A stretch of DNA of 64,000 nucleotides from Phoebastria nigripes (GCA_035582835.1 JAYKAV010001000.1:4519333-4583332), one strand, 5' to 3'; shown: positions 12,588-25,126, numbered from the stretch's first letter. Made by a program: numbers and translations. Notes: generated by a model from the letters alone, not told the origin.

Positions 12588-14727
12588 CTTTGGATTTATC
12601 TAGTTTATAGCCACTCTAAATTGAGTATACAAGAGAAGCTGCAGAGAAAATAAGAGAGTAGTCCAGTGTGGTGTGGTTTTTTGGGTTTTGTTGGGGTTTT
12701 TTTGTACTTGCAAACTTGGGCTCTGGAAACTTTGTCTGGGTTTTTTTCCATCTATTACTTCTTGTGATGGAGGGAAAGAAAGCATTTACTCACAAAAGTT
12801 TTGAAAGAGAGGCTTTTAATCTAGTTCATACAAAGTACAGTGAAACATTACTAATGGAAGCCTCATGAATACATATACTTTTATTAGTTGATATTTGGGG
12901 AATGATCTGAGCATCCCAATAATAAATTGCTTTATCACTTATTGATAGTGCTTGCATTGATGTAAATCACAAATACCTGTGCTGTCATGTTCACACTGGC
13001 CTAATAGGGATTAGCAAATAGCCTTTTCCCATCTCCACAGTTCCTGTATGTGAATAAATACACAACTGTAATGCTACATTAACTGGCAAGTGCATGAGAT
13101 TCTTCATGTTTTGCTGCTGCCTTTTCTTAGCCTTAATATACTGAGGTATTTCAAAAGCTTGTTTTGTTTTGGGATGTTGGAAGCTGTAGGTTTTTGTGAC
13201 TTTCAGATTCTTTTAAGTCTGTGTCAGTGTGAATGTAAAATGCAAAGGTGAAATATTAAGAGGATGTTGTTATTTGGGGAGGAGGAGTGACATGTACCTT
13301 GATTTTTTTAGAAAAGACTGTCTAGAAGCAAAATGTACTTATGTCTTCAGTGGAAATAGTATCTCCTGATTATACCCAGCATGTGACTCTTTACTCTGTT
13401 TTGGAACACGTCTTCATAAAAGAAAAAATTTTGCATTGGGGGGGCTTTATGGGAATATACATCTGTATTCATCTGTGGAGAATACTATTTTATAAGAGTT
13501 TTGCTTGTGGTGGCCGAGGGTGTGATGTTCAGAGAGCCCTGACTCTTGGACTGCAGCTTCTGTGGGTTGTGGGGTAAACATTTTTTGAAAATTTTCAGGA
13601 CGTTTTTCTGTTTTTATGACGGAGCAAACATGAGAGAGTGCCATGTGGGTTAATGTAGACCAAGGTCTGAGCAGCCAGCCCAGGTCCATGCTTGAGGCGG
13701 TAAACTGACAGTGCTTGGGAGGCATCAGGGTAGAAATGTTTATTCTTGGTCCTCTTTTCACTCAACTTGTTGACTTGCAAATATCCTGTAGTTTTAGTGA
13801 AAATCCCAGACAAGGTGCTATTAGGGTTTAGAGTATTATTAAGTTTGGGTGAAAGGGTTTTATTTATGGATGGAAGGGAATTAGAGGAGAAAAGCTCTAG
13901 CCCTTATTATACAGGAGAACTCTGCAGTAAATATGTACCCTAAAATTCTATAATTCGTGAAATTTCTCACAATTTCTCATCATTAAGGCACAGTCCAACG
14001 CCCTCGATCCTGATATTTTCTCAAACTAGGTTGTTATAGATAATTGGGGTTAGGCAAGTGCCATAAAACATCTAGGCTGGCATAAGCGTCCTATTTATAA
14101 TATAGGCTATCTTGCATAAGGGTAGGATCTCAGGTTGATTTTTTAGCTTCATAATAATTAACATAGATAAAATAAACTTACACGTCCTTGGTTAAGACCA
14201 ACAGCAGTGTTAAATACTGCAATGACAACAGCATGTGCTTAATTTCTCAGCATTCCCTTCAGAAGAAATCTCTAATCCTTTTGTACTGTTAATTAGCAAA
14301 GCAATATTACTTTGCTGAACTGAAGTCACAATTGTCATTTAATAGTCTTCACTATGAAGTCTACATAATTGCTTATCATTGCTCATACATACATGTTGTA
14401 TGCGTACAGTTGATATAGCACTAGCTGAAGGAGATGAAACGATACCCTTGGTGTGAGGAACTTGCTGAACCATGTTAAGCAATTGTGGGAATAACTCTCA
14501 TTTTCATGACTTTTGCACATGTAACTCTAAACCATTAAACTCTTTTCAGATAGATGTGTATGTTTTAATACACCAGCACTGTAACTTCGTTAAGGTTAAT
14601 TGCAGAGGACTTTTGCCTTTTCATTAGCTGCTTTGGTTTTCATTTGGTTTGTCAAGTTACAGCATTTTTTCTGGTTTGATGTTAGCATCAGGAATGTCTC
14701 ATCTGGTGGATGGGTTTTTTTGTTGTG

Positions 14728-14748
14728 TTTTTTTTTTTTTTTTTTTTT
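14728..14748. repeat. Poly(T) tract, T21
   Basis: An uninterrupted run of 21 T is preceded by a G/T-rich lead. No target duplication or retrogene body is visible beside it. Confidence 0.85.
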
Positions 14749-15583
14749 CCTGAATGACATCGAATATATTACTCTGAGGTCTTGGATGTTAGTTGGAGTG
14801 GCAGAAGTATTGCTTTACTCAAATGGTTCTGGGATTCCAAAGATTAAAAAATCAGTTTGTTACATAGATGCTAAAAATGGACCAGTCTAAGAAATTATGA
14901 AATCCTGAAAATGGCATATCTGAGCCTTGTTGATGGTGAAATTTTTAAACCCCTTTATTTTTAAAATGGATGTATAAATGTGAGCTTTGTAGACTTAGAC
15001 CTGTGCTTGGAGCAAAGTTCTTTTAGTCCCTATAGAAGCACCAGGAATGTTTATTTTGGTGAGAGTCTGCGTGCCAGGAAGCTCTTCACCTGTGCCTGTT
15101 CACCTCCACCACCAAGGCCAGCAACTGGCCACAGTCACACCACGGGAGCTGGGGCTCTGCCTCGCTGAGGGGAACAGCTGCTTCATAGGCCCCGCTCTGT
15201 TGCATGTTTGCAGCAGGGTCAGACCTCCTCCTGGCCCAAGGACATCTCCTACCTTTCTGAGAGATAAAAGAACTAAATGAGAAGAGTTTCTTTGATGCAG
15301 TGCTGTTAGACTAGCATTCAGATCTTTATGGAAAAAATAAAAGGATCTTGACTTTCTGCAGGAATTTGCTTGTGCCCTGAGGTCTCCTCTCATGCTTGAC
15401 AACAATTTGTTGTCAAAGACATTTTATAGACATTTCATGTATGTAAATATGCGTATTTGTGAGTATGTGTGTATATATATAAGAGAATGAATTACAAACA
15501 TTTTTTCTGCTTAGTCAGAAGGTTAATTTGAGGAAAAAGTTAATAGAAATATGTCTAAAAATATGCTATATACATCAGTTATT

Positions 15584-15608
15584 TTCATCTAGAATGTTTT
15601 TAGATGAA
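15584..15608. repeat. Short inverted repeat
   Basis: Arms TTCATCTA and TAGATGAA pair perfectly over 8 bp around a 9-nt loop (15592-15600). This is small enough to be chance. Confidence 0.5.
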
Positions 15609-15639
15609 GTGTGTGGGTTAAAGGGAAGTGGATGAATCT

Positions 15640-15679
15640 CTAATACAAGTGGTTAATCCCTAATACAAGTTGGTAGTAA
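15640..15679. repeat. Imperfect 20-bp tandem duplication
   Basis: CTAATACAAGT occurs at 15640-15650 and again at 15660-15670, and the bases that follow (GGTTA and TGGTA) are also similar. This is a local slippage duplication of two copies. Confidence 0.6.
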
Positions 15680-18600
15680 TAACATGTACAAATCCTAGTG
15701 TTTGTGTATGTTACATGCCCTGATAACATGGTTCTTGTATAGTTGTTTATCCTAAAGTAATGCTAATATTGTCTGTTAGTAATATTTAACTTTTTATTAA
15801 GGGGGAAGTTCTTTTTACTCCAATAACTTAAGTTTANCTATGTACCCAGCCAAGTCTGCCCTCATTAATTGTTCCATCAGTGGTAGAAGATTTGTTTAAA
15901 TCAGTTGTCTTGTGGAATTGGGGTAACGTGAATTGTGTTGTTACCCTGAGTGGCACGCCAAGGGCTGAGCAGGTGTCTAAACAAGTTTATTGTATAGTAG
16001 GTGTATTCCTAAGTGTTCTTGCTTGTCACAGTGTATCGTCAGTTGATACTGAAAGAACTGACGGAAGCTGACTGGAGAGTCTGGGGTTTGGGAGGGTTTG
16101 CTTTTTTTTATTTTATATTTTTTAAACTTTGTTTATTTTTGCTCTTCCAGTGGCACTACCACTTTGCTAACCTTACTTCACATCTTTCTGTATAAAAAAG
16201 CATGAACTATTGAGTTTCTGTATTTTATGTTTGTAGTCTTAAACTTTTTTTTTTTTTTTAAGTGACACCATGGTAATCCAGTGTCAGAATGGGCAGTTCC
16301 CTCCCTTAAAGCCCTCTGCAAAATGAAAGCCTGTTTTATCAGTCACCTGTTAGGGTCCTGCCATTCAGGTTGCTGATAAGCTTGACTCTGCTGAAGGTCA
16401 TGACTATTAAGCCCTTTGCAAGAAGCTCTTTGGAAGAGCTGGTGGGCTTTTCAATATTAATTCCTAGTCAGGATATTTTTCATAAACATCATCATCTGAA
16501 TAAGTGAATATGGGGAAGACAGACTTAATTAAGTGTTTCTTCTGGCTAATATATCATACTATATATCTATAATATATCATAGAATCAATATAATTGAAAA
16601 GAAAACACAAGTTTGGGAGGAGGGCAGTTTTAGTAGGGATTTACCCTTGAAATTCTTTATTTCCTTGATCTGCGTTTATAAGAAAGGGGTTTGAGGTCCC
16701 TCTCCTAAGGAGTTAAGCTACTGCAATCAAGAACTGTTCTTTGACAGGGTTGTTATTCTGGATTTTCAGGCATCCAGTGTGGATCATGTAGTATATGTGA
16801 AAAAAGGGAACATCAGAGCACTACAGCAGTGTGATTGTAGATCATGGAGTTTCCCAGAGCTAGTTCTGTAAGGTGAAGTTCCTACAGCAATCAATCTTTT
16901 TGTATGTACACTGTGTATATTAATTATTTTTGAATTCACATTGAAATTAAGCAATTTTCATAAAATCCTTGAAATCCGTGTATGAAATTAATTTCAAAAT
17001 GAAATTCTGTAAATGGTGTCTGACTTGGTCTCTTCTTTCTTTATTTAATATTTATATTGTGTGTGCACAAAGCTATTTAGTGCTTTCCAGGAATTTCAGC
17101 ATCTGGCCTGCTTCCAGCATGTTTTTCTCTAGCCAATGTTCTGGAATAGGTGGTGATTATATATCTGTATAAGTGATTAAACAAATTCTCATTACAAGTG
17201 AAGCTTAACAGGGTTTTTCCTTATGGTCCAGGACAACATGTTCCTCATCAGTGTTCTTTAATAACTTATCTATTTCTCCTTCTCTTCTATTTCATTTCTG
17301 TTCAGGACATTTTCGGACTCTGCTGACCACGTTAATCTTCAGTAGTGCCTGAGGGATTTTGCTTGTCTGTTCCTTTGGCATAGTCCTAAATTAGCTCCGC
17401 TCACGTTTGTTCAGTACATAGCACTGTATTTAATAGGACAATCTCTGTTCTTCTGTTGGATAATAGTATTCCAAGATAGTCTTTTTTGTGACTGGTGGTT
17501 TCAAGTCAGAACATTTGTTGGCATGATATTATTTTTTTCTTCCTTGCTACTAATACACAGAACATTTTGTCAGCAAACTCAGTAGTTTGACTCTGCTCTT
17601 CCTGTACTGACAGATTGCCTGGTAGATAGAAAGAAGCGTTAGATTCCATTTTCTTCAGTAAAGCTTAAACAAAACAAATAATTCAATTCCCATATTGATG
17701 CCGGGCCCCTTCCACATTTTATCCACACTGGACAGATGTAACTTTAGCTGTAGATGTACATCTTTAGATGTAAAGATAGCTCAGTGGGGTTTTTTTTTGG
17801 TTTGGTTTTTGCTTTTTTCCTTCCCAATGAACTCTTTTGAACATCTCATTTGGGAGATCATAATGGTTACTTATTATCACATTTAAAATAAAATTCCCCA
17901 ACAGTAGCTCATTCAGGCTTTCATGTCATCATACTTGTTGTCATACCTGCTGACTGTCATTCCTCAGCTCCTGGAAAAAAAACTCTGGGTGGCCAAATAT
18001 GCAGGGACATGCTTGCTTACTCACTGATTGTTTGGTGATTTATTGAGCTGCTGTCCTGTACGTCCCTTCATTGTAAGAAATTGGATTTAATGTTAAGATA
18101 CTTCACCCATAGCTTTATTTTGCCTATTGTTCCTGTTCTTCTTTCCCATCCCACAATGATTCAATGATGCAGTAAGTACTGAGAAGACTCTACAATATTG
18201 AAGGGCAAAAAAATGTTTATCTGCCTGTATGAAATAAATGTCTGTGGTGTCTGCCTATAGGGAGGTGGCTTTGGAATGCAATATATCATAGATTCCAAAA
18301 TTTTCTAGGCATGTTCAGGGTGCAAATGACCTGGATGAAGAATAGGAAAAGCCCAGTGGATTTTGGTTAAAAGAGGAAGACTGGAAGGAAAATTTTAGAG
18401 GTCTCCTGCAACCTATTGAAACAGCTGATTGGGAGAACCAGCAGCTATAAACACTTCTATCTTTTATATCAATGAATGGCTCCATAAAGCTGTCACTAAC
18501 CCATTGCAGTAGCAATGCATCCCACTCAGATTGTGGGTGAGCGCCACAGTGGATTTCACAAGTCATCCCAGTACAAATTAAAACATTGACAGTCTTGAAT

Positions 18601-19175
18601 GAAGCTTATTCCAGTGGGAAGGGGGCAAATATATTACAGATGGCAAGGGAAGAGCCAGGGGAGGAGAGAAAGGAAGCAGGATAGCAGGAAGGCATGTAGA
18701 GCCACAGACATAGTGTTACTCTACTACACAAGGCTTCCTATGAGGTCTTTTCAGCCTTCATAAGTCTTTAAGTCTTTTGCTTCTCTGTGCAGTGCTGGCC
18801 TTGGTATATTGCTTTCCAATTTAGACATTACTATGCTTAGATTACATGAATCTTTCCAATTTCTGATCTCTTCTGCTTCTTACTACCCTAGTGCCCTTTC
18901 AGTATCCNTGTACAATCTGAAGCAACTCACATGTTCTGCGCTGATTATCTTCCTGTTGAATCATTGGTTTCCCTAACTTTATCCTTCACCCAAGGCTGTA
19001 TGTTTCCATGGGTTTTTCTCTTTCTTTTTTTTTTTGCCCCAGGAAAACNGAATTAGGCCTCAAGAAGTAAGAACTGTATATCCCTATGAACTGCTAATCA
19101 AATTTGAGCCCAACAAAAAATTCTAAAGAACTTCATATATATCCTGAATATTAAAGGTATGGTTAGAAAATACGA

Positions 19176-19197
19176 TTTTTTTTTTTTTTTTTTTTTT
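19176..19197. repeat. Poly(T) tract, T22
   Basis: An uninterrupted run of 22 T is followed by AAA. I see no retrogene next to it. Confidence 0.85.
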
Positions 19198-20198
19198 AAA
19201 TTATTCCACTCAAATCAGGGTACACATTCTGATAAAAAAGCAATGAACAATGAGTTGCAGTGTCCAGGAGAAACAAATGGGGTTGTCCCCACAAATTGCT
19301 TTCCTGGAGCACTGTTGAAAATGAGGGCCTTAAGCTTATTCTGTTTCTATGTTTTTTTCAGCTCAGATGGGTCTGCCTGATCATGCAAATTCTTTTACTT
19401 TGTTCTAATACCCTCTTAACCATTTCTCCTACTACCCCTGAAACACTCAGACCTCCTAATAGAATATTGCCCTCTTAATAGAATTCATTCAGACTCAAAC
19501 ACTGTCTAAGCTTGTTTTCAAAGTGGTATGTTGTAGAGCCAAAGATTTTCCCCTTATTTCACATATGTGCTGAAGCACAAAGATAGAGCTACAGAATACT
19601 CATGCTTATTGTAGGTAGATAAGGTTAATTGACACTCTCTTTGTTATTTATTTAGTATGTGTTGTAGTGATCAGGAGTTCTGGTCACAGGTCATTGCCCA
19701 CTAGGAGTAAAATGAGAATTTTCTGGTTTCATTTGTTTAGAAACCTGCCAGAAATTAGTTTTTCATAGTGAAAACATCCATATGTATGTTTCAGGATGAT
19801 TTTTTTGTTTCTTATGGAAAGATTCATAAAAGATGGTATGATTTGTTTTCAAGATCACAGGAATATGCTATTTTTTCCTGTATTAAATTTCTTTCTCCTT
19901 TTTCTTTAGCTCCTATTTACATTGGAGCAGATGCTTGAAATTTGGTAACAAGGTCTCAGTTGCATTTGGCATGTGTGTTTCATTGGAAAAAAAAAACATT
20001 CCTAGTCTGACCAAGTTGCAAGCCACTAAAGGTTTCAGTTTTGCTGCACTTCTTAAAACAATCATTATGCATGGATATGGGGGGATGAATTTAGAACGCT
20101 TTAGCTAAAGGCNGATCTTAACTACTACAGCAACTTTACATACTAGGTTTTAGATCGTTACTTAAGATGCTCATGGTATGAGGACTCCCACAGTTTTT

Positions 20199-20232
20199 CT
20201 TCCAGAGTGTGCAAACTCTCTTCCAGAGTGTG
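20199..20232. repeat. 21-bp spaced direct duplication
   Basis: CTTCCAGAGTGTG occurs at 20199-20211 and again at 20220-20232, with a period of 21 bp. It is a two-copy local duplication. Confidence 0.6.
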
Positions 20233-23200
20233 TTTTTTGAGACAGTGGGTTCTGGTGTCAGTTTTCATGCAGTGAAACTCTAGAAGATACTGTGGAGGAT
20301 ATGGGAGACCTTGGACTCTCCCTCACCTCATTTGGAAACAATTTGTGAAATAAAGTAGATTTGCAAAAACTTTATGGTGATGTTTAGATAGAGATGTTTT
20401 TTGAAAAGGGAAATAATTGTCTTTTTTGTTTCTGTAATGGGACCAATACATGCGTATAAGCAGAATATATAAGAATCTGGATTAATGATTTCTGGCAAGG
20501 ATCACATATCTGCTACCAGTTAGCAGCAGCTGATGTTAGTATCAGAAAGCCCTTGTTGGAAAGTAGGACAACTGTATTTTGAAAGTACTTAGACTTTCTT
20601 AGCAGCTGCAATTGTACAGTGCTGATGACATTCTCTGCAATGGTGCTGGGTATTTTTTGTGGTTTAATTATGTTTTGTTTCACAGAACGTGTGGAGACAG
20701 ACCCTGCAGGTAAGCTGAAATGCAGGTTTCTCTCAGCATGTCCTCTTCTTCTATAAGGAAAATTAGAATGATNAGAAGTAGAGGAACTGAATGTTTGATA
20801 TTTGGAAGTCTTAGACCAAGGGCTAATCCTCATGTACAAATTAGACTGCTCAGACATATTAGATGCATTTGTGTTCTCTATGTGCTCTGTGTGTCCGTAT
20901 TTCCTTGTGTGGAGATTCACTGGCAGAGATGTACAAACTTAAAGGAAGGTGCAGTAACTACTCTGACCTGCTCGATCATGTTCTCCTACTGGCACTATTG
21001 TAAAGTCCCATTGACTTCAGTAGGACTCCTTGTGGGAAGAAACAGCTTTGTAATGCAACAATGAGTACTTGTATATTCAATGTTACTTTCAACTCTAGTC
21101 TCTCATTCATAAATTAAGAGAGAACAAAAACTAGAAAACAAAATCTAATTAATCTAAGTGTATTGGATGCTTGTTAAAATTCACCTGTCCTGGAATGTCC
21201 ATTTATCATGATTATGACTGAACAACCAAACTAAGAAAGGTGCTGCTTCTTCATTTGATGCAAAATGATGATTTATTGCCCTGTTTTTTAGTAATGGTTA
21301 AATCTAATGGACGTTTCTGCATGACAAATCATTCATCTTCAGAGTAAAATTAGACATGTTATTGTTTCATGTAGAACATTTCACAGCAATTCATGGAATA
21401 CAGAAATCTTGTATTACTAAATAATTGCCAGAGCACTGGCTGCATATATCAATTTAAAGAACATGTGTGGATATTAATGTTTTAATAAGATACAGTCTCC
21501 TGTTTGCAAAATTATGTAAATATTTTAATTTGACCTAATCAGTTTGCAAATTGCATTTTCCTTCATGCTTATAAATTCCATGTCACAGATCTGAAAAATA
21601 CATATCATGATGAATAATTGTATCCTTCTTCCATTCATTGTATGTACGTGTAGGAGTAGCATAAATGTTAACAAGGTATGCTTACACCGTAGGGAGAAGG
21701 GCAGTAGGGCATGTATGCAAGGGCATGTTCTATGTTGTTAGATTACATGGCCCTTATGTACATGTTCCATCTTTAATTAGTGGATTCTATAATTAGTAAT
21801 AGTACTTCCCACCTGAAGAAACTCCTGGAGTGAGTTTCAGTCTATTAACTCAGCCTGGTACATATGTTTTGTAATCTGGAGTGCAGTGGAATGAAGATTT
21901 GCAAGGCATGCACTCTGACATCTATAATAAAATACTTTCTAAAAAAAACACCTCTCGCTCTCTGAGAGATATTTTAGTATTACTACTAGTCATTTGCTTC
22001 CAGGCAGCTCTTTACAGAGATCCTCCTGAGTAATCTCACAGTACAGTCAGCTGCTGGTTTAGGGTCTTGATGCTACCCCTTTAACATAGCAACAGAAGCT
22101 CTGTGGATTTCATAAAGAATCAGTTTTCAAATGCTCTGACTCTAATAGCAGAAAGATGATGTAAATTCTTCCATAGATTTCTGTGGAAGTCTGGCTGCTT
22201 TTATTATTCTAACATTGTTGTAGCATATGTTTTAATCTACTTCTAGGCTCCCTTAGTCATCAGAAAAACTTCAGGCAGACAGTGTTCTAATTAAACCATT
22301 TGCTGTAAACTGAGCTAATTAATCCTTTGGTTGTGGGATTAGGCATTTGTGTTAGAACTGGGGTTTACAGAAGACCTCGTGCTTCAAATGTTCGTACTCT
22401 GGCCTGTCTCTTCCTTGCACACAAAATGATTTATTGTTAGTAGTAGCACTATACAGTTATATAATAGTAGTATCAGCAGGCCAGCTTTGGGACCTGTTTT
22501 ATTGAGTGCAGTGCTACAGAAGGGTTCCTACAGTGAGATGTAGAACAAAGATGACTAATCCACTGAGAAGCTGGTCTGGCATCTAGGGTCTCTTTCCATG
22601 GTCTTGGACAGTAGNGAGTATAGGAATCAGAGCAAGCTCTGAATGAGGTAAGGGACAGTGATTTGGTGATGATCTGTCTGGTTATGCTGGCAAGAGCAAG
22701 TGTCTTGGCAAAGGCAGTGCTGGTATAAGTGGTACAAGAGCTGTACCAAGTGAAAGGGAGTTAGTTTGAAGGCAGTTGGTTAGTCAGCTGATCTCCCACC
22801 CCAGCTCCTCTCACCTCTGAGTACTCCTTATTGAATTGTCTTCCTTTACACCACAGGCCATCGTTCATTGATGCCTCTGAGTAACAGCGTGATCTGGTCA
22901 GAGAACAGGTCACCTGGACACTGTCTTGCTATGGCGATCAACAGTAGGCTGTGGTGATGAGATGCATGTGCAACTGGAAGGGATCTGTGCTGCATTCCTG
23001 TGGTACGGGGATCTTGGTTCCATGGGAGAAGCAGTATCTGTGAAATGATGCAGCTAACTTAGTTCTGNATTTTCAGTATTTTTCTATGTTTCAGCATTCA
23101 GTATTATTTCAGTGTAACTGTTCAGTGAATTGATGTAATTATTTTGTGTAGTCCCATTGCCTCAGGCCAAGAGCTTAGAAATCCAGTCAAGTCGCATTAC

Positions 23201-24302
23201 TTTTTTTTGTTCTTTGAAGCTATTGGATTCATTTGGATAACGCATTTTGGTCTTTGGAGTCAACAAGGTGGTAATTTTAAATGAAAGTTGGGAATCTTAT
23301 GCCACTATTTCATTGTTAGTGCTTGGTTGAAAGTCCCAATTAGGGCAAGGTTCATAATAAAACTTGATAACAAAACAGCAGCTCAAGTGAGAGGCTAGAA
23401 AGACAAATGAAAAGTAGGTGAAATAATTAGCTGTCTGAGAGTTGATCTGGCAAAAAAGCATCTCAGAATAACAAATAACTACTATGGAAAACAATCCTTT
23501 ATGTGCAAGGAAAGGTAAGACAATAACCATTAACTAATAGTTCTTACAGAATCCCTCACGGTTTGGACACAAGCCTGATTTTGCTGTTTGCCAGTAAAAC
23601 AGTTGCATCTGTTACAAAGGGGTCTCTTCCTGGTGGCACACACTGCATTGGGGCATAGCTTTTTTTTAAACAAATGTTTTTGAACAAAATTATTTCTTCC
23701 CAAAGCTTTTTATTTTCTTTTTTCTTTCTTATCCAGGATGTAATCTGGTGTTTCATCTTAATTAAACTAAGTGTTGTTTCACTTCTTTGGAGATACAAAT
23801 GTCTTTGTTAGACCAGGTGTTGTAATCTGTATTAGCCTACTTAAAAAAACTCCGTGCTGTAGCAGAAAAAAACTTCTCTGTTCCTTCCCCTTTGGTATGA
23901 TATTGTGCATGTTTCAGCATGTATTGTTTCCTCCACTGAACCTTCGTATTTTATACCACAAAACATACTGATACAGGGACAGAATATCCAACCTTTCCCA
24001 TCTGCAGCGGGGCAGATGCTCCTTACCCTAAGTTCATTCCTTTTAGGATAGTAACAAATATCCCAGGATGGATATACTCTGCATTACCTGAGAGAGGCTG
24101 AAATTCTGTTTTGTGTTCTTACTCTCCAATGCAGGGAATAGGAAGGGAAAACAGCCAGTGGTTCTGGAAGCTGTTCTGTGCCTTCTGCAGAATCAGGCAA
24201 AGCTCCCTGTTTGGTACTTTCCAGGCTTTTCAGGAAAATAGAATTATGTGGAGGTCAAAAGATCATTAAAGGTTTAAGTGGAAAAGCTAATGAGCAGTTG
24301 GA

Positions 24303-24307
24303 GGGGG
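24303..24307. repeat. Target-site duplication, left copy
   Basis: GGGGG directly abuts the LTR terminus and matches the five G at 24860-24864. A 5-bp duplication is typical of some ERV classes, including ERVL-type elements. Confidence 0.75.
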
Positions 24308-24358
24308 TGTCGTGGTTTAACCCTGGCCGCGCCTAAACACCACGCAGCCGCTCGCTCA

Positions 24359-24369
24359 CCCCCCCCCCC
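24359..24369. repeat. C11 run within the LTR
   Basis: Eleven C bases lie in the U5 side of the LTR. On the element strand this is a poly(G) run. Confidence 0.8.
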
Positions 24370-24439
24370 GCTCCGGTGGGATGGGGGAGAGAATCGGGAG
24401 GGCACGAGTAGGAAAACTCGCGGGTTGAGATAAAAACAG

Positions 24440-24445
24440 TTTAAT
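24440..24445 (-). terminator. LTR polyadenylation signal (ATTAAA)
   Basis: The minus strand reads ATTAAA about 155 bases downstream of the LTR TATA box. That spacing is sensible for the end of an R region. ATTAAA is the commonest variant of AATAAA. Confidence 0.5.
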
Positions 24446-24489
24446 AATTGAAATAAAACAAAGTAGAACAGTAATAGTAACAGTGATAG

Positions 24490-24509
24490 CAACAACAACA
24501 ACAACAACA
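24490..24509. repeat. (CAA)n run within the LTR
   Basis: About six to seven copies of AAC/CAA lie in the R region of the LTR. On the element strand this is (GTT)n. Confidence 0.8.
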
Positions 24510-24595
24510 TACAAAGCAGGCGATGCACAATGCAATTGCTCACCACCTGCCGAACCGAACGAGAGCCCGGGACCCCAGGGCCCCCCCGCCCTTAG

Positions 24596-24603
24596 TTTTT
24601 ATA
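24596..24603 (-). promoter_or_regulatory. LTR TATA box
   Basis: The minus strand reads TATAAAAA, placed 7 bases downstream of the CRE palindrome. Initiation would be expected near 24570, in the GC-rich start of R. Transcription would leave the LTR toward lower coordinates. Confidence 0.6.
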
Positions 24604-24610
24604 CTGAGCA

Positions 24611-24618
24611 TGACGTCA
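24611..24618. promoter_or_regulatory. Palindromic CRE in LTR U3
   Basis: TGACGTCA is the full consensus site for CREB/ATF-family bZIP factors. It sits just upstream of the TATA box on the element strand, a normal position for a promoter-proximal activator site. Confidence 0.6.
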
Positions 24619-24859
24619 CATGGTATGGAATACCCCATCGGCCAGCTGGGTCAACCACCCCGGCTGTGCTCCCCCCGCCAGCTTCCCATGCACCTGGCAG
24701 GGCATGGGAGGCCGAAAAGTGCCCGGTGCAAGCACCACCCAGCAACGCACAAAACATCACTGGGCCATCAAGGCTCCTATTATACCAAACCCAAAACACA
24801 GCACACCCTCCCCAGCTACCGGGAAGAAAGTTAACTCTGTCCCAGCCGGAACCAGGACA

Positions 24860-24864
24860 GGGGG
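24860..24864. repeat. Target-site duplication, right copy
   Basis: GGGGG directly follows the LTR terminus and matches 24303-24307. Confidence 0.75.
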
Positions 24865-25104
24865 TTTGCTAGACTCAGTAGATTACTATTAGCTGCATGA
24901 ATTAACAGGAGGCTATTTGGTCCCAACTTCGCAAATGGTGCAGTGGAAGAAATCTATCTGACTGGGGTTACTATTGTCAGAGAGTTTTTCAGCACCTCTG
25001 GACACTCTGTGATCTAACTTTCTAGTAAATATGATATTGCCTACCACTGACACCAGGATTGCTGTGTTCTAGGATGAGCTATTGTATTTCAAAGGAGAGA
25101 GGGG

Positions 25105-25126
25105 AAAAAAAAAAAAAAAAAAAAAA
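25105..25126. repeat. Poly(A) tract, A22
   Basis: An uninterrupted run of 22 A follows a GGGG. No polyadenylation signal or retrogene body is visible upstream, and the LTR ends 240 bp before it. Confidence 0.85.

Larger units (their letters stand above)
7818..14600. other. Non-coding stretch, no gene seen
   Basis: I see no exon or repeat family beyond simple repeats. Open frames here, such as 8194-8433 (-), 9308-9502 (-), 12600-12785 (-) and 13447-13761 (-), are short, overlap one another on both strands and show no domain. A purine homopolymer block lies at 9916-9955 and a poly(T) run at 12572-12587. Single N at 12189. Confidence 0.55.
14601..24302. other. Non-coding stretch, no gene seen
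   Basis: No recognisable exon, RNA gene or transposon. Positions 15080-15260 form a local GC-richer patch with no convincing coding frame, although frames are open on both strands. Open frames such as 20513-20920 (-) and 20720-21064 (+) overlap each other and cross an N at 20773, so neither is credible. About 21120-21640 is a candidate conserved non-coding segment. Single N at 15837, 18908, 19049, 20113, 20773, 22615 and 23068. Confidence 0.5.
24308..24859 (-). mobile_element. Solo LTR of an avian endogenous retrovirus
   Basis: Read on the minus strand, this 552-bp element begins TGTCCTGGTT and ends CCACGACA, so it has canonical TG...CA termini. It is flanked by perfect GGGGG duplications. 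The terminal sequences and the GGGATGGGGGAGAGAATCGG block near 24378 are ones I recognise from a common avian ERV LTR; the exact family name I cannot confirm. In element order there is a U3 with a CRE (24618-24611), a TATA box (24603-24596), an R region with a GC-rich start, an ATTAAA signal (24445-24440) and a short U5. No gag, pol, primer-binding site or second LTR follows, so the proviral body was lost by LTR-LTR recombination. CpG content is high compared with its surroundings, which suggests a fairly young insertion. Open frames crossing it on both strands are composition artefacts and not genes. Confidence 0.88.

Noticed and set aside
20513..21064. 135- and 114-codon frames on opposite strands
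   Set aside because: They overlap each other and both contain an N at 20773. Neither shows a domain.
24274..24892. Five overlapping open frames of 66-129 codons on both strands
   Set aside because: They lie over the LTR. Its high GC content lowers stop-codon frequency, and none encodes a retroviral or host domain.
24865..25104. Possible proviral body next to the LTR
   Set aside because: The GGGGG duplication closes the element at 24864 and no primer-binding site or retroviral protein motif follows.
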